64,000 bases of DNA from Colias croceus (GCF_905220415.1 NC_059542.1:9300001-9364000); one strand, 5' to 3'; positions 1-13,243 are shown, counted from the first letter of the stretch. Made by a program: numbers and translations. Notes: generated by a model not told the origin, from the letters alone.

Positions 1-140
1 TATTATTTGTGCAATATCGTAACACACACGAAGGCATATTTGATGCGTTTCACTTTCAAACAAATAAAAAATGAGCGTGCAGTTACGCCATATGGCGTAT
101 GTTGAGCGGAACATAAGTGATGTAGGCGGTGTCGTCTCCA
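1..140. mobile_element. Right-hand part of a short TIR element (copy 1)
   Basis: This stretch is nearly identical to 17490-17628: two substitutions and a 2-base indel over about 140 bases, same orientation. It contains a 16-bp perfect palindrome (tacgccatatggcgta, 84-99) and ends in gtcgtctcca followed by TA. The second copy shows a matching inverted terminus at 17366, so this is probably the right part of a non-autonomous DNA transposon cut by the window edge. The superfamily is not identified; a TA target would suit Tc1/mariner-like elements, which is inference. Confidence 0.6.
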
Positions 141-2876
141 TATGTATATTATCTCAATGTTTTACGCAACACTTGGTTACATCCTAGCCTACTTTTACTA
201 GGACGTGAAACTATCTGCGGATGGATGGATATTTGATACACTTTCACAAGTAACAGCTGATGTAGCATTGAATTTGTATGAAACTTGATACAGAGATATA
301 TTATAATATAATGTATATACAAATAGTTTATTGTATATCCAAAAGATACCAACCAAGTGAAGCTTCGGGCTGCATTTAGGTTTAAAGAATCATTTATTCT
401 CATTTAAAGACTTAAAGCTAATTACATGAGAATAACATAACAAAATAAATAAATAATAAAACAGTCGTCCGGGCACAGCTATTCCAAAGGTAAGTTGTTT
501 TATTCCAGAAGTGATTGGTCATTAAGTATGTGATCAGCTAGGCGCTTCTTAAATACATACATAATTTCATAGATTTAGCTGCCTTTACATCATTGGTGAG
601 TTCATTACTATGGTTCATTATAAAACTGGGCACCCTAAATTTCGCATTTATTAAAATAATTCTACAAAACTATGTTTGGAATAATTCTTTAATTCTTTAT
701 TTTTCAACACAATATATTCACACAATATAAAACAATAAGTTGGACAAAGAACGAGCATACACTTTAAACTTGAAGGTACAATTTGAATATAATATATCCT
801 TTTGAAGTTTTTAAATATTCATTTAAAAGTCCACTTCCAGGATTACGCTTGAGCTACTTTCCGAATGAATAAGGCTAGATTTCTTTTTAACCGTATGTAA
901 GTTGGTATTAACATAAATCGGTCAAGTCAGATAAAGTTAGCACGAGTAACGACTCATTTTAAATAAATTTAAATTTAACTTATCAGTTTCGTATCCATTT
1001 GAAATTGTAATTATGTTAAACTCTGAAAAGAAACGGGTGAAATAAATTGCATTTTTTTGAGAAATTTGGTTTATAGGGAAGTTATTGTTAGAAAGAAGGG
1101 TTTCTACGAATTTTATGTTACATTTCCAGTGACCGTTTTTAATTTTTAAACTTCTATAGCATGAGAAGATATTAATAGAAGACATTGATATTGCATAGCA
1201 CCAGAAGTGAAAACCACCACCATGAAAACACTACTAATTTGAATAAAATAATTGAATTTTATGTAATATTCATTTCCATAGAGATGCAAAACATTACGTG
1301 CAATGCTCATATTACCAGAATACTAACCAAACATATAAGTCCCATATAACATATGAGTAAGTACCTCCACGAAGCTATTAAATAAATAAATACATTGTTA
1401 ATAATTCCAGCCTAAAGAGGTACTTTTCTTCGTATCATCGCTGAGCGTTGTATGTATAGTGTAATATGAACAGAGTTGGTACAGCTTAAGGGTCGTTCAC
1501 CTGGGTTCACATAAAAATATACGCAACGATGTCCATACATGGGTATATCAGTTATACATTTTTGCTAAATTGGTAAAGCAATATTTATAGATCATTTGTT
1601 ATCTGTGTTATGTATTTGTTTTGTACGTAAATATTTCGCAGTAATACGCTATCTTTAAATGAATATTAGGTTGTGAGAACATAACTATATTGTTATTTGG
1701 TGTAGACGTAACTTTTGATTTAATAATTTGTGGATGAATAGTTGTCACTATTTCCTGTCAAAACATGCTTAGCTGTCAAATTTGTCGAATACTATCGTTT
1801 GAATCGTGGCGCATTCGTACGAATCGTGCCTAGGTACATTCTTATTACATTTCGAACTAAAATTTAACCCGGCCTCGCGTGTTATTTCTTATAATATAAT
1901 AAAAAACAAATCATCAAAATCCATTTAGTAGGTTTTGTGTGAAAGCCGGACGACAGACATACTAAGCTTTTGATAACTATTATTTTGTATGAAGACTGAT
2001 AGGCGGTATTTTCTTCAGTTTTAATTCTTACAGATATAAACTCCACTAAATTGTATCATATTATGTTTATAGATATATCATCTTTGCGCGTAGTTCCTTA
2101 AATAGTGTATTAATAAACAATTTTCTTTGATACATGATATTCAACATTTGAGACCGTCATTTTGTCGTTCTATTTACAAAGGAGCCTTTGTGCCATCGCG
2201 TTGTAATGGGTAATGGCGGAATTCTCTTTGAAATTTCTCGAACACCGTGAGCCCAATCATTTGATAAATCAGATCATGGAATAAATATTTAAGATTAAGT
2301 TCTTCCTTAATATTATATTAAAGAAATATTACTAATTTTATGAGATATTTGCGTAGTTAAATGATTAATTTAAAAAAATAGTCAAAGATTAACTATGTTT
2401 ATAATCTGAATTAAATATCGCTTATGCACAACACTCATAGGCAATTTGATTGTTTTTACTCTCTTTCTTTTAACTAATAATACTTAAAAATAAAATATAT
2501 GTAAATTATAATAAATAAAATGCACTTTAAGTGTCTATATATATTATTTTGTAATTGTGTAAAATAGTAATATAGGAGTTATAGGCTTCGTATATATTCG
2601 AGCTTAATTTAGGTCTTCGGGTATTCCCATGGAGTATTAATGATTACGTAACGATAAAGATATTTACTCTAAGCTGTTCCATTACATACATAATTTTAAT
2701 TATTTTAATATTTTGCATTATAAGGGCTATAAATACTGTACATAATATTAATAGTAGTAAGTCGTTTGCATATTATACTTATAATAAAGTTTAAAGAAAA
2801 TGCAGATTCTTCACAAAAATCTCTCATATTTTTATTCGTTTGATTGTACACTATTAAATTTGGACTTTTATAAAGT
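141..2876. other. AT-rich non-coding DNA
   Basis: No gene is supported here. Open frames at 149-403, 937-1185 and 2705-2917 have random-looking composition with no domain or splice context. The only internal structure I see is a decayed Helitron-like fragment at about 1855-2035, listed separately. Confidence 0.5.
1855..2035 (-). mobile_element. Decayed Helitron-like fragment (tentative)
   Basis: The segment contains an aaaatccatttagtaggttt block, similar in position and sequence to the 'aaatcggttcagtagttt' block of the better preserved Helitron-like copies. It is followed by a GC-richer gaaagccggacgacagac stretch. Neither the TC nor the CTAG terminus can be placed with certainty. It could also be another dispersed repeat. 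Confidence 0.3.
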
Positions 2877-3048
2877 GAAGTCCCGTGTCCCCGTAGTGGG
2901 GTAAGGGGCAGATGCATTATGCATACATCTGTTTCACTGATCGATTTTCTTTACGGACAAGTAGGTGATCAGCCTTCTGTGTCCTACCAGACCGAGACAT
3001 TTGTTTTTTCTTCGTCTCCACCGGGAATCGAACCCAGGACCCCTCGGT
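2877..3048 (-). mobile_element. tRNA-derived SINE, 5'-truncated
   Basis: On the minus strand it starts inside a tRNA-like head with a Pol III B-box-like stretch (gggttcgattcccgg, 3023-3037). It continues through a 'gtctcggtctggtagga' body and ends with a ccttaccccactacgggg tail followed by acacgggactt. The A-box half of the tRNA head is missing. The same head and the start of the body recur at 49647-49733, so this is a dispersed family. Confidence 0.6.
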
Positions 3049-3467
3049 TTTCCATTTATTGGAACTCTAAAGTATTCAAAACGTAACTAAATAAAATATA
3101 CGGCGTATATTTATGTAGCTTCCAAGTACCTATGAAATACAAAAATATAAATATAATAAAAAAATAAACGAGCGACAATTATTCAATAGATTTCATGGTC
3201 TGGCAATTCCAGAATTATCTAATTTACGGCGTTCATGAATCAAGCTACTCACGCGAATCCTCCAAAGAAATCAGATTAAATAGTTCCAGTATTTATAATT
3301 GAATCATAGAACCAGTTGTTACAGTCAAGAATCTGTTGAATTAAATTGAAAATACCAATCTATTATCTTCCTATCAATTCGATTATAGTTCTTTATAAAG
3401 GTTTGCAACTGTATCTAATGATTGTTGTTAGGTATAATGTACTAGGGCTGTTTTAAATGAAATTTTT
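3049..3467. other. AT-rich non-coding DNA
   Basis: I see no gene, repeat terminus or structured motif here. Confidence 0.4.
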
Positions 3468-3600
3468 ATATTTATTTATTTAACTCTTTAATAGTTGTAC
3501 AGTTAGGTAACCTTAGAACTACTTATAGATAGAACAGAGTACAACTATTTTGGCGGCCCTATCACTTAATAGTGATCTCTTCCAGGCAACCACGGTTAAA
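3468..3600 (-). mobile_element. LINE 3' end (CR1/L2-like tail)
   Basis: On the minus strand the segment reads ...gagatcactattaagtgatagggccgcca... and ends in an (AAATA)n tail, seen here as tttatttattta on the + strand at its left edge. The core (hairpin, then GGCCGCC) recurs at 5218-5352, 23315-23427 and 39651-39750, marking one LINE family whose copies are severely 5'-truncated. The CR1/L2 assignment is from recollection of lepidopteran repeats and is not proven here. Confidence 0.55.
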
Positions 3601-5217
3601 GGTAAACGAGCAAAATTATCCCTATTATTAATGTATTATAATTGCAATATAAAGAGTTCATAATAACTCGTACCTTATCATTTCTGCGTATTATAAATTC
3701 GAAAGTAACACTGTCTTTTCTTCAGACCTGAACCACTAAATTTATTTGAAAGAAATTGGGTACAAAGATAATCCTGGAAATTCCACTTAAGCGAGACGGC
3801 ACGTTTTTTTCTGTGTGGGCGAAGCTACACGCGTAAAGCTAGTGCCTAGTTCATTTCTGTCACAGAAGAGATATATTTTTTTAATAATATGTAGCAAGAA
3901 GATTCTTTTAAACGAGCTTATGTATTACACTTTTAATATATTTCCTGTTTGTAAAGAAGCGTCCGCATCATTTTGTATGTAAAAACATTTTTAATTATAA
4001 ATGAACTACGATCCATACTAATTACAAATGCGAAGGGTCCGTCTGTCTCTCTGTTTACCTTTATGTCGATCCTGAGGCATGTTTGTTTAGCGTTTTCGCC
4101 TTAAGTAGTTTTTAGAAGGGGTTGATGTATGACAGATTTTAGTTTAAGTTTGTACCAAAGAGACAACATAAAAAAAGTATAAAGTGGTTGTAGTCCTAGA
4201 AACGTTTTTACTCAAGATTTTCAGTTTAAAGATAATTGTTAACCCAAAAGCTTCCTTAAATCTCTTATATTTCGAAAAAAAAATTATACAAAACTTTATA
4301 ACGTAGGAATTAGTGCCTGCATGAATTCCCCTTTATCATGACTGTGTATACGCATACTCCGTCAAAATTTTCTTACAAACCAAATATTCATAGCAAAATA
4401 GTACATAGAACGGAAACAATAAACTGCTTAAAATGGCCAGAAAAAAGTGACATCGAAAAATAAATAACTAATTGCAAACTAGTACACTACCACTAGCATT
4501 AAATTAGAATTTTCCGAATAAATAAACATCACAGAACTAGAAATATATTACGAGTTAAATGAAGTATAAAATAGTACCACAAATAGTAACAGACCGCAAC
4601 ATAAATGTTTACAACCAGACATTATCGTAATATCTCGTTCACTCTTCATTATATTCTAATTATATCATGTTAATCGATGCTTGTGCAAGTTATTGCTATG
4701 AAAATGTGGCTCTAAAAATAACAGGTGCTGTATTTTACATGAATAAATAGCGAGAAGTTCTTCCTTCTAAGAATTGTTAAGAATAGCTTTGAACTTGATT
4801 TTAAAACGTGTACGTATCATTTTAAAGCGATAGAGTAAGGTCGATTTATATTAGTGATAAATAAATAATAAATACATATTTAAGGACAATTTTCACACAC
4901 GGCACGATCTGATCCTATAATAAGCTTTCGCTTGTGTTATGGAAACCAGATGGCTGATAAACATACATAGGTATATGTTACATATATAATTTTTAAATAA
5001 ATACTTATATAGATAAATTAACACCCAGACACAGAGCAAATATCTATGTTCATCACACAAATATTTGATAGTAAGAAAGTGAATGAAAAATGAATGTTTC
5101 AGCAGAAATAATTTATAAAAACTTCGCAGAAATAGAGTTACTAATGTACTAAAAACTATACACAAATACTCGTAATTGTTAGTGAATTTATCCCAGACGT
5201 AAAAAGTAATAGACACT
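3601..5217. other. AT-rich non-coding DNA
   Basis: No supported gene. The only recognised feature is a Helitron-like 5' fragment at 4012-4075. The minus frame at 4893-5216 (107 codons) is low-complexity, rich in Y, L, F and C, as expected of translated AT-rich DNA, and is not called. Confidence 0.45.
4012..4075 (+). mobile_element. Helitron-like element, 5' fragment
   Basis: It begins tccatactaattacaaatgc and continues with a (gtctgtctctctgttt) block, matching the 5' end of the better preserved copies at 6898-7081 and 32851-33035. The 3' half and the CTAG terminus are absent. Confidence 0.45.
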
Positions 5218-5352
5218 TATTTATTTATTTTATTTATTTAATTATTTATTGCACACACAAAAGAAATAGATACACATAAAGTACAGATAAGATTAAAATA
5301 ATGTGTACAAACGGTGGCCTTATCGCTAGATAGCGATCTCTTCCAGGCCAAC
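5218..5352 (-). mobile_element. LINE 3' end (CR1/L2-like tail)
   Basis: The core 'ggtggccttatcgctagatagcgatctcttccagg' region (5312-5346) lies upstream on the minus strand. The copy ends in a run of ATAAATAAAT-type repeats at 5218-5250. It is the same family and orientation as 3468-3600, and is 5'-truncated at about 130 bp. Confidence 0.6.
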
Positions 5353-6897
5353 TTGTGTTATTAAGCAACAAAAGTATTCGCCAGACCATAGTGTCTTATA
5401 CTATCCGACCGATTATACATTATAATAACTCCGATAGTACAATAGCTTAATCTAGCTACAGTTAACATCGAGTCCGACTGACTCAGCAATTCATAAAGTC
5501 ACAAAGGGCATTTGTTTTGTTCAACGTACTCCTTTTGTGTCCTGGGAGATCCATTGTCTGTTGTTTAAGCAGAATAAGTTAGTGTCGTGGGTGCATCTCG
5601 CAGTGATAACAAGGGTTAATGCAACTTACTGGAGATTCTTATATTTTTCTGTCATAAATCTAAAAAGTCTGTAAAGATGCGATCTGGATTAAACGCGCGG
5701 TTGTGACTGTATTGTTCGGTTTTTTATTGTGTTTGCTAACACGCCGTATTGTAATAAGATTTTATGGTATAAAATGCTACTTTATTCAAGAGATGCATAA
5801 AATTATAAAGAATATGAACACAGGTAATTCTGATCGAAAAAATATTTTTTTATATTCATAGGTAGACACACTAAAAAAAAAAAAAAAACTTTTCGTCATC
5901 CTTTTTCTAAAACAGGATTTATTAGTATTTTTTTTGTTTTATGAGTATTCTTTGATAACAGTTGGTCATTTATATATGTTCACATTAAGTCATGTAGCTT
6001 GAACATTTAAAACAGCCGAGATTGTCGCCTCTTATAATAATTATATCCACAGTCGTCCCGCAATTTCCTTCCACAATATGCACGCCACTATATATCTTAT
6101 AGCTTTGTTAATAACGCTCATTTCTCCTGGGTAGACTTAATGAAATGTTAATGCAAAACTAGTGGCCGCTAATTAGGCCCTCGGAGATCCCAACATTAAT
6201 TTAATTGTATAAAAGCTCGCTTGAGGTAATACTGTTCCTTATTTTTTCCGTTACGCTAAATGTAAAGATCCCTGGAGAAGCCGTTTTCTGCTTTTATTAG
6301 ATTTTAATATTGTTTCTTTGCTGAGTGCAAACGGGATTATTCTATTGTTCTTTACGAGTTAAATATTTTTTTTTAATCCGATTGCGTGGATGCTCTTTCC
6401 AGTTTTATATTATCATGTTGGAGCGAAAATATTACGCATTTTGTATTTGTTTTTTTTAATATGTATGGAAATAAAAGTGTATTTACTAGATATATTGAAC
6501 TTACATCATAATTTGGATACAGTTTTTAAAATACATATTTATACCTATAGCAAGGCTTAAAAATGCATTATATTTTTTAACATTGGTATGTGGTTAGGTA
6601 CATAACTTCCCGCACCTTTGGATTAAGATTAATAATATCGTTTATTTCTTATTCTTTCATAAACATAGACATGGACATATTCAATATAGTTTTGTTCACA
6701 AGTAAAAAGTATAAGTGGCACCCGTTTTAGGCTTAGTTCGAAGAACTAGCCTGTTAATACAGGCACCAGCTTCTCCCTAATTTTAACTTTAATAAAACAA
6801 AAAACTTGAAAAGTGAGCTAGTTATATAAATGGTATGTGCAAGCATATTATACAAATATGATTATTAAATAAATATAAAATTTTAAATTTATGAGTA
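5353..6897. other. AT-rich non-coding DNA
   Basis: No gene seen. It holds a run of about 17 A at 5872-5888 and otherwise unremarkable AT-rich sequence. Confidence 0.45.
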
Positions 6898-7081
6898 ACT
6901 AGAGGTCCGCCCCGGCTTCGCCCGTGGTACATATTTCGCAATAAAAGGTAGCCTATGTCCTTTCTCGGGTATCAAAATATCTCCATACCAAATTTCATGC
7001 AAATTGGTTCAGTAGTTTAGGCGTGATTGCGTAATAGACAGACAGACAGAGTTACTTTCGCATTTATAATATTAGTATGGA
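6898..7081 (-). mobile_element. Helitron-like element, complete non-autonomous copy
   Basis: On the minus strand the copy begins TCCATACTAATATTATAAAT and continues with a (CTGT)n stretch and the block gaaccaatttgcatgaaatt. It ends GAAGCCGGGGCGGACCTCTAG followed by T. The base before TC is A, giving the A|T insertion point characteristic of Helitrons. At 184 bp it carries no open frame. It closely resembles the + strand copy at 32851-33035 and, from memory, the lepidopteran Lep1-type Helitron-like family. Confidence 0.75.
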
Positions 7082-7567
7082 TGTGTGAGATTAGAACGAA
7101 TTTTCAAACAAATGTGTTTCATCCAATCAGTAAATTGTATAAAAATTGCTGTGACAAAATCGTATAACATATATTTCTCTATTCTTATTTTTTATTATTG
7201 AGTTTGTCTGGTTTCGAGAAAGTCCGTCCACTTACATTTTAAAAACATCAAAACAAGCGCATGTATCTCAAGGCGAGTGTAAACAAACGTTGGACCAATG
7301 TAAAATTTATTGCTTTTAACTTACTTTCGTTAAAAACAGATTTACCCTCGTCTTGCTAATGCCCTCCGTCTGATTTACCGCTTCATTTGTTAGAGACGCG
7401 AATATTTCTGAATTAAGAGCTCTTGACCAATTACTATGCGACTAATGTAATTAGTTGTAAAGGACAATAATCATTGTAAGAGATTCTGCCTTGATAGAAT
7501 TGTCTTTTATGTGATAATAATCTTTATAACATCTTTGAGACCGTTAAAATTGCCAAAATAATAAAAT

Positions 7568-7757
7568 ACTAGCTGTGCTCCGTAGTTTTACCCGCAGTGC
7601 TCCGCTCCTGTTGGTCTTAATGAGATGATATATAGCCTATATAGCCTTCCTCGATAAATGGGTTAATAATTTTTTAAATCGGACCAGTAGTTCCCGAGAT
7701 TAGCGCGTTCAAACAACCAAACAAACAAACTCTTCAGCTTTATAATATTAGTATAGA
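7568..7757 (-). mobile_element. Helitron-like element, complete copy, second subfamily
   Basis: The minus strand starts TCTATACTAATATTATAAAG, then ctgaagagtttgtttg. It includes an 'atcatctcattaagaccaacagg' segment and ends gcacagCTAG plus T; the preceding host base is A. It shares its body with copies at 8705-8897, 21738-21915, 31507-31697 and 51459-51668. No coding capacity. Confidence 0.75.
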
Positions 7758-8704
7758 TTATATTAGAGTCAAACTTTCAAAGCTCCTTATTGCTACATCA
7801 GAGATGAATTCTTATTGTTTTCAAAATCTATTTTTCTCGGAAATTGCTTATTGTCATGGATTTAGCCGTATCGTACTAGTCTGATTTAACTTTGCGAGAC
7901 TAACAATATGAAGTACATTAAAAACTATCCATCTGTTTGCTATTTCTATAATAATTTGATAATTACAACTGCAGTCCAATCTCAAATACGTCATTACGTC
8001 GTAGGTTTATCTGTAATTATTTCGTTTTTAACTTAGAAATATGTATATTAACTCAGGAACCAATTGTGTTAATACAGACTTATTCTGTAAATAAAGACTT
8101 ATTCTGTAAGAACAATATGCAACAAAAACAATCTAATAATTAGCTACAATTATGGAAATCAATTTTCAGTGACCAACAACTGCAACCGTGAAACCTACAG
8201 ACAAGCGAAATCAGTGAAAAATTATGCAAATTCCATTTTAATTGGACAAACACGCCATATAAATGGGGATTGACGTTCATTTTCATATCATTTTCGACAA
8301 TTACATTAAACATTAATGGCGAGCATGTTCTGTGACATGAAAGCCACAGTAAAACGTGTCCATTCAAGAGATATTAAATGAATAATAATGACATTAAATT
8401 TTCATTTCCCATCAACTTTCATAGCTGTAATAAAGTTATCGGTACGCTTTACGTCATATCACAAGGTATATTCTTTGTATGGAGATAAAACATTTTAAGG
8501 TTCTCTCCGTGAATGATCACGTTTATGGATAATATCATTCAAATCTCTTCATTTGCATCAAATGGAAATGCTCCTGAATTTCGATATTATACTATCTCTT
8601 ATTACGTATTGAAAGTTCAATATTCAAATGAGGTAACGTTTTAAAAACCTTTTTTGTAAGCGTTTGTGACATTCTTTTCTTATTCTTTTGATTATGTATA
8701 AGAA
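7758..8704. other. AT-rich non-coding DNA
   Basis: No gene seen. The minus frame at 8140-8367 has no recognisable domain and no convincing splice sites. A 15-bp direct repeat (agacttattctgtaa) occurs around 8077-8109. Confidence 0.4.
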
Positions 8705-8897
8705 TCTATACTACAATATTATAAAGCTGAAGAGTTTGTTTGTTTGTACGCGCTAATCTCAGGAACTAGTTCCGATTTGAAAAATTCTTTCGGTGTTAGA
8801 TAGCTTATTTATCGAGGAAGGCTATATGCAATATATCATCACGATAAGACCAACAGGAGCGGAGCAATGCCGGTAAAACCGCGAGGCACAATACTAG
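8705..8897 (+). mobile_element. Helitron-like element nested at the 5' boundary of another
   Basis: It runs from TCTATACTACAATATTATAA at 8705, preceded by host A, to CTAG at 8894-8897, followed by T at 8898. That T is also the first base (TC) of the next Helitron-like copy, so this element sits exactly in the A|T junction of its neighbour. It carries the ctgaagagtttg / aggagcggagc body of the second subfamily and no open frame. Confidence 0.75.
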
Positions 8898-9126
8898 TCC
8901 TACTAATATTAAGTAAGAAAGTTTGTGAGGATGTGTGTGTGTGTGTGTGTGTTTGTTACTCTTTCACGCAAATACTACTGAACCGATTCCAATGAAATTT
9001 AGCACACATATAGAGGGTAAACTGGATTATCACATAGGATAGGTTTTATCGCGGAAATCGCACGGGAACGAGAACTATGCGGGTTTTCCTTTGAAAACGC
9101 GCGCGAAGCCGCGGGCGGAAATCTAG
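8898..9126 (+). mobile_element. Helitron-like element, third subfamily
   Basis: It begins TCCTACTAATATTAAG, contains a (TG)n microsatellite at about 8933-8951 and the block tactgaaccgattccaatgaaattt. It then has the GC-rich 3' part aactatgcgggtttt...gaagccgcgggcgg and ends CTAG at 9123-9126, followed by T. The 5' flanking A now lies at 8704, beyond the nested element. No open frame. Confidence 0.75.
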
Positions 9127-9471
9127 TTATGTATAATGATGAAAATATGCTTAATACTTATTAATAATTTTCAAAATTTTCCCAGCGTAGTAGTTAACAG
9201 GAACAAAATTGTAAGGTAAAGTCAAACAAGATTATTCGAAGGGCATAAATATTATATTATTAAAACTTCCAGTAAACACGTTTCCCTTGATGCAATATAA
9301 TTAAAACTCAAGTAACTGAACTCAACTCTTGGTTTTAAATCTAGGCCAAACTAAACTTACATATTCAGAACTTGAGGCAAACGTGATTTATATCTGTTCT
9401 AAATATTGTTTGTAGTTGAGATCACAGATGTTTAATATAATATTAATTTACTTCACAATTATTAAGTAAAA

Positions 9472-9645
9472 TCCTAGTATACTATTTTAATATTATAAAT
9501 GTGAAAGAGATTCTGTCTGTCTGTTTATTCTTCACGCTTCAACCACTTAATCGATTCGGATGAAATTCTGAGAAAGGAGACAGGATAAGTTTTAACCCGT
9601 AAATCTCAATGGAATGGGGACTATGTGGGTTTTTCAAGCTATAGT
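9472..9645 (+). mobile_element. Helitron-like element, 3'-decayed
   Basis: The 5' part is recognisable: tcctagtatac..., taatattataaatgtgaaag, a (CTGT)n stretch and atcgattcggatgaaatt. The downstream ggactatgtgggttttt corresponds to the conserved 'actatgcgggtttt' block. The CTAG terminus is not preserved. Confidence 0.6.
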
Positions 9646-10359
9646 AGTATTATATCATGCGTGGTAAAACTAACATATTATTAATTTTTTTTCTAATGTT
9701 GATTGATATGGTCATGGATAACTGTTAACTAAATAGCGTGGGTGCGATCTGTACCAGTCTCGAAAAATTGGCGTTTAATTTAAGCTTATTGTATACTAAA
9801 TGAATTTGGTTAAAATTGGAAGTTTTTTAAATAAATTTTCTTTTAACCATTAACATATTTTTTATGTCTTTGCAAAATACAAGTGATTGTTCACCGTGGA
9901 TAGCTGAAAGAAACCTACCGGTATAAAACATTGTAGGTGCGTATTCTTTCAAATTTAACAAATACTTTTTACAATTTATTATTTATTTGTTTTAATGCCA
10001 GAAGAATACGTTAAACTCAATGACGAGAAAGTTCAATTCTGACGATTAAGTAATATAAATGTAAACACTGAGAAAAAACAAAACCTGACTTAAAACCGAA
10101 TTTCTATGTCTGGAGTTCTTCTTTATATGGCATAATCGAAATCCTTAACCATTTTAAGATGTAATTGAAGAAAATTTAAAGGCATGAGGTCTTGTAATTT
10201 TGTCTGTGAATAAATTACACACATAGGTACACGTTTTGTGAGTGTGGTAGGTCTAAGTAGTGGGGCGATTATAAATTTTACCAATTTAGCAAATTAGGAG
10301 TTCGAAATTACTTTGAAATAGAAGAAAATAGTCGAATTAATCGTTAAGTCATTCTATTA

Positions 10360-10435
10360 TTAACCGACTTCAAAAAAAGAGGAGGTTTCAACTGTATTTT
10401 TTTACGAATCTTTCAATTTGAAAGCGGTTTAGATT
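10360..10435. repeat. Fragment of a dispersed lepidopteran-type repeat
   Basis: The segment 'aaccgacttcaaaaaaagag' followed by gaggtttcaactgtattttttt resembles a repeat I recall as widespread in butterfly and moth genomes. Only this one short fragment is seen in the window, so class and boundaries are uncertain. Confidence 0.35.
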
Positions 10436-12707
10436 TTTGTTAAAAATAATTATTCGTGAATTTAAGCTAAATCTTATTCGGACTACGTTATAAACATTAT
10501 TTTTTTAGGTTCTATAAAGCGGTCTCTAGATTTGTTATAAAAATACATGTATCACTCTGATAACAATAGATGTTTGGCCTCTTTACAAAATAATTTCAAA
10601 TTGTGAAAATTCTTAAGAAAGAATAGGATCTATGAAATTATTATTTATTATAGAGAGGATACGATAAATTTAGTCTTACAAAGCAGTACTTACTAGTCAC
10701 TGTATTACTATTGAATTTCAAAAATTGATATAATATGCGAAAATAGCCTTTATTTCATTCAACTATTTATTCCAGATCTCTTTTATGACCTTTTTCTAGA
10801 CGTATATTAGTCTATTAACACAACATTGGATATACATATTTGTAGAATGTGAGAACTACCATTAGTTATATAACCAAAGTTTAAACCTTATCTTAAAACC
10901 GAGTTCTATTACGTAACACATTTCGAATTCAATTACCAATCCCCAAACTTTACTCCATGCAGTATTTGTTCATCTGATTGAATCGATAATCGCCCCGATA
11001 GCGATTCCTTCGATACGTAATCCCAATCGAGTCAAATACAAGAGCACTTACTAGTACGTAATATACTCTATCCTTTGACCTAAAACTCTATACAAACTTA
11101 TCTTAGATGTAAACGATGTAGGGTCGCACGATATTTTGATCTGTTTCGTGTTGAGATTAGGGCTGTTTTCGCTTGGTTGTGTCCACTAATAGTATATTGG
11201 TGAAGATGGTAGTGATATGATCGGAGGTTGTTTCGTTTCCTTATTTCGTCAGAGTTATCGCGGGGAGCGACCGTAGAGTCAGTGTTAAGGGCGATGTAAA
11301 ATCAAATGGGCATAGTTTTAGGTCTTCGGGGAACTTTTGAGATTTATGGCATACATACAAATTTTATACTATATCTACGACCTTGTTTCATGTGGATATA
11401 CGTTGCAGTAATAATATAATAGCAGCTGGTTATCCATAATTTGTGTACTGAATATTGTAAAAGTCGGTAATGAGATTTAAATCATGCCAACACGCTTCAC
11501 CAATTATAATAATGCATTGTAAAGTAAACATCAATAAATCACTCATTGAACCTTATATTTGTTCTTCCGCTATAAATGCTGATTTTGTTTAAATATTTCA
11601 TTCGGCTGTAATTGAAAATTCGTATTTCAGCAGGTTTGTGTTAAGAAACAAATTAGCGAAGTTTATAATTTATGTATTATGACTTCTTGACGAACTGCAA
11701 TTTAACTTGGAAGGTGTAAAACACTTTTGTTTTGCTTATTTAATTTGTTGTTAATCAATATTGTTATACAATTTTAAGTTGTTTCGGAATAACGATTTTT
11801 TATTTATTTATTTCAAAAAGGCTTACCAACTAGATACATAATTTTTTGATTTTACGATAAAATATATCCTGGTTTTCATGTTTGTCCGTTTGCTTTTGAA
11901 ATGATTATGATATGTTTAGCTCGTTCAGTAGTGTAAACTTTGGTAAGTTATACACATACAATGTTTCATAACCTAAATTACAAAGTATCCAGAAGGTTTG
12001 GATAATCCATATGATGTGTATTTTTTGGAATTAAATTTTTGTTTGTTTTTACATCTCATGGATAACATTTTACATCATGTACGAAGCTAAATTTTGAGCT
12101 AGTTACTTTAATTTTCCATCTAATAAAAGAACATTTTATTAAACATACTTATCTATAAAACCATTATAACATATAAAAAAAGTTGAAAGCTTTTAACAAA
12201 TCAGTTTACAGCTAACCTTAAATATTACCAAACCATTTACGTTTGAATAAAATATAAGCAAAATTTAACATTGAATAAATAAAAAACGACGTAACTCCAT
12301 TACAAAATCGAATACACTGCATTCCAATTAAATATTTACTGGAATTCGCAATCGTATGACGCTTGGATAATCAGCTTAGCTGTACTACGGAAAAGTTTTC
12401 GTTTGACCACTTTTTGGTTATAATAAACGCTTAATAGTTATATTTACTTGATGCTTTTACGGTTTATAAAGATTAATAAATTAACTAAGTGGTTATATTT
12501 TAATGTATGCGTTTCTGAAAATGTTCTGACGTACATTTGTAATATTCTTTGTGAATATGATGTTATTTAATATTGGTGTAAAGGCAAAACCGTTTTGTTA
12601 ATTTACCTGTCTTTAGAATTTAATTCAACAATTTAATTCATGTTGAATAACATGGATTACTCGATAGGATTTAATATTTAGCTTTATAGCATTCTGTATA
12701 AATTTAT

Positions 12708-12740
12708 AGGGTTCAAATCTCGTCTCGTGATCGTTCTTTT
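12708..12740 (+). mobile_element. tRNA-like SINE tail fragment
   Basis: The stretch gggttcaaatctcgtctcgtg followed by atc and a T-run matches the 3' half of the tRNA-like unit at 21588-21668 (gggttcgagtcccacctcgtg). Only the B-box side and terminator-like T-run remain. Confidence 0.45.
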
Positions 12741-13243
12741 TTATAATTTAACATTTAATCAACATGAATAGAATACAAAACACATCATATTAGATCAAAA
12801 CAGCAATACACTACAATACTGTACAATTACATATTACCTTTATTCCAATAATATCTTGTCATTTATAAATGTAGGAAAAAGCTAATATACTATATACACC
12901 TTTAAAGCTAGTGTTTAACGCGTAAGCTCAGGTACTATCCAATTCTTAAACACGACGAAGTTACAGAATTCTCGAGAAACGCTTTTTGATTCGAAGGATC
13001 TTGTTCCTTTGACGGAATTTTATACAGCTTCTGCAAAGGTTTATTTTGCAAGAATTTAAATTAAGATTAAACGAACGGCACGTAAGGTTTTAAAATTTTA
13101 AATATTATTGTCTATTAATGCACTTATGTTTCTGTAAAATATAATAACGTATTAGAACCGTATTACCCAAATAATACGTTATTTCGTTTTTTAAAAAAAT
13201 ATATCACTGTATATAACAATTACTTATTATTTTTTGATTAGAA

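Noticed and set aside
4893..5216. 107-codon minus frame rich in Y, L, F and C
   Set aside because: Composition of translated AT-rich DNA with no domain, running up to a LINE tail.
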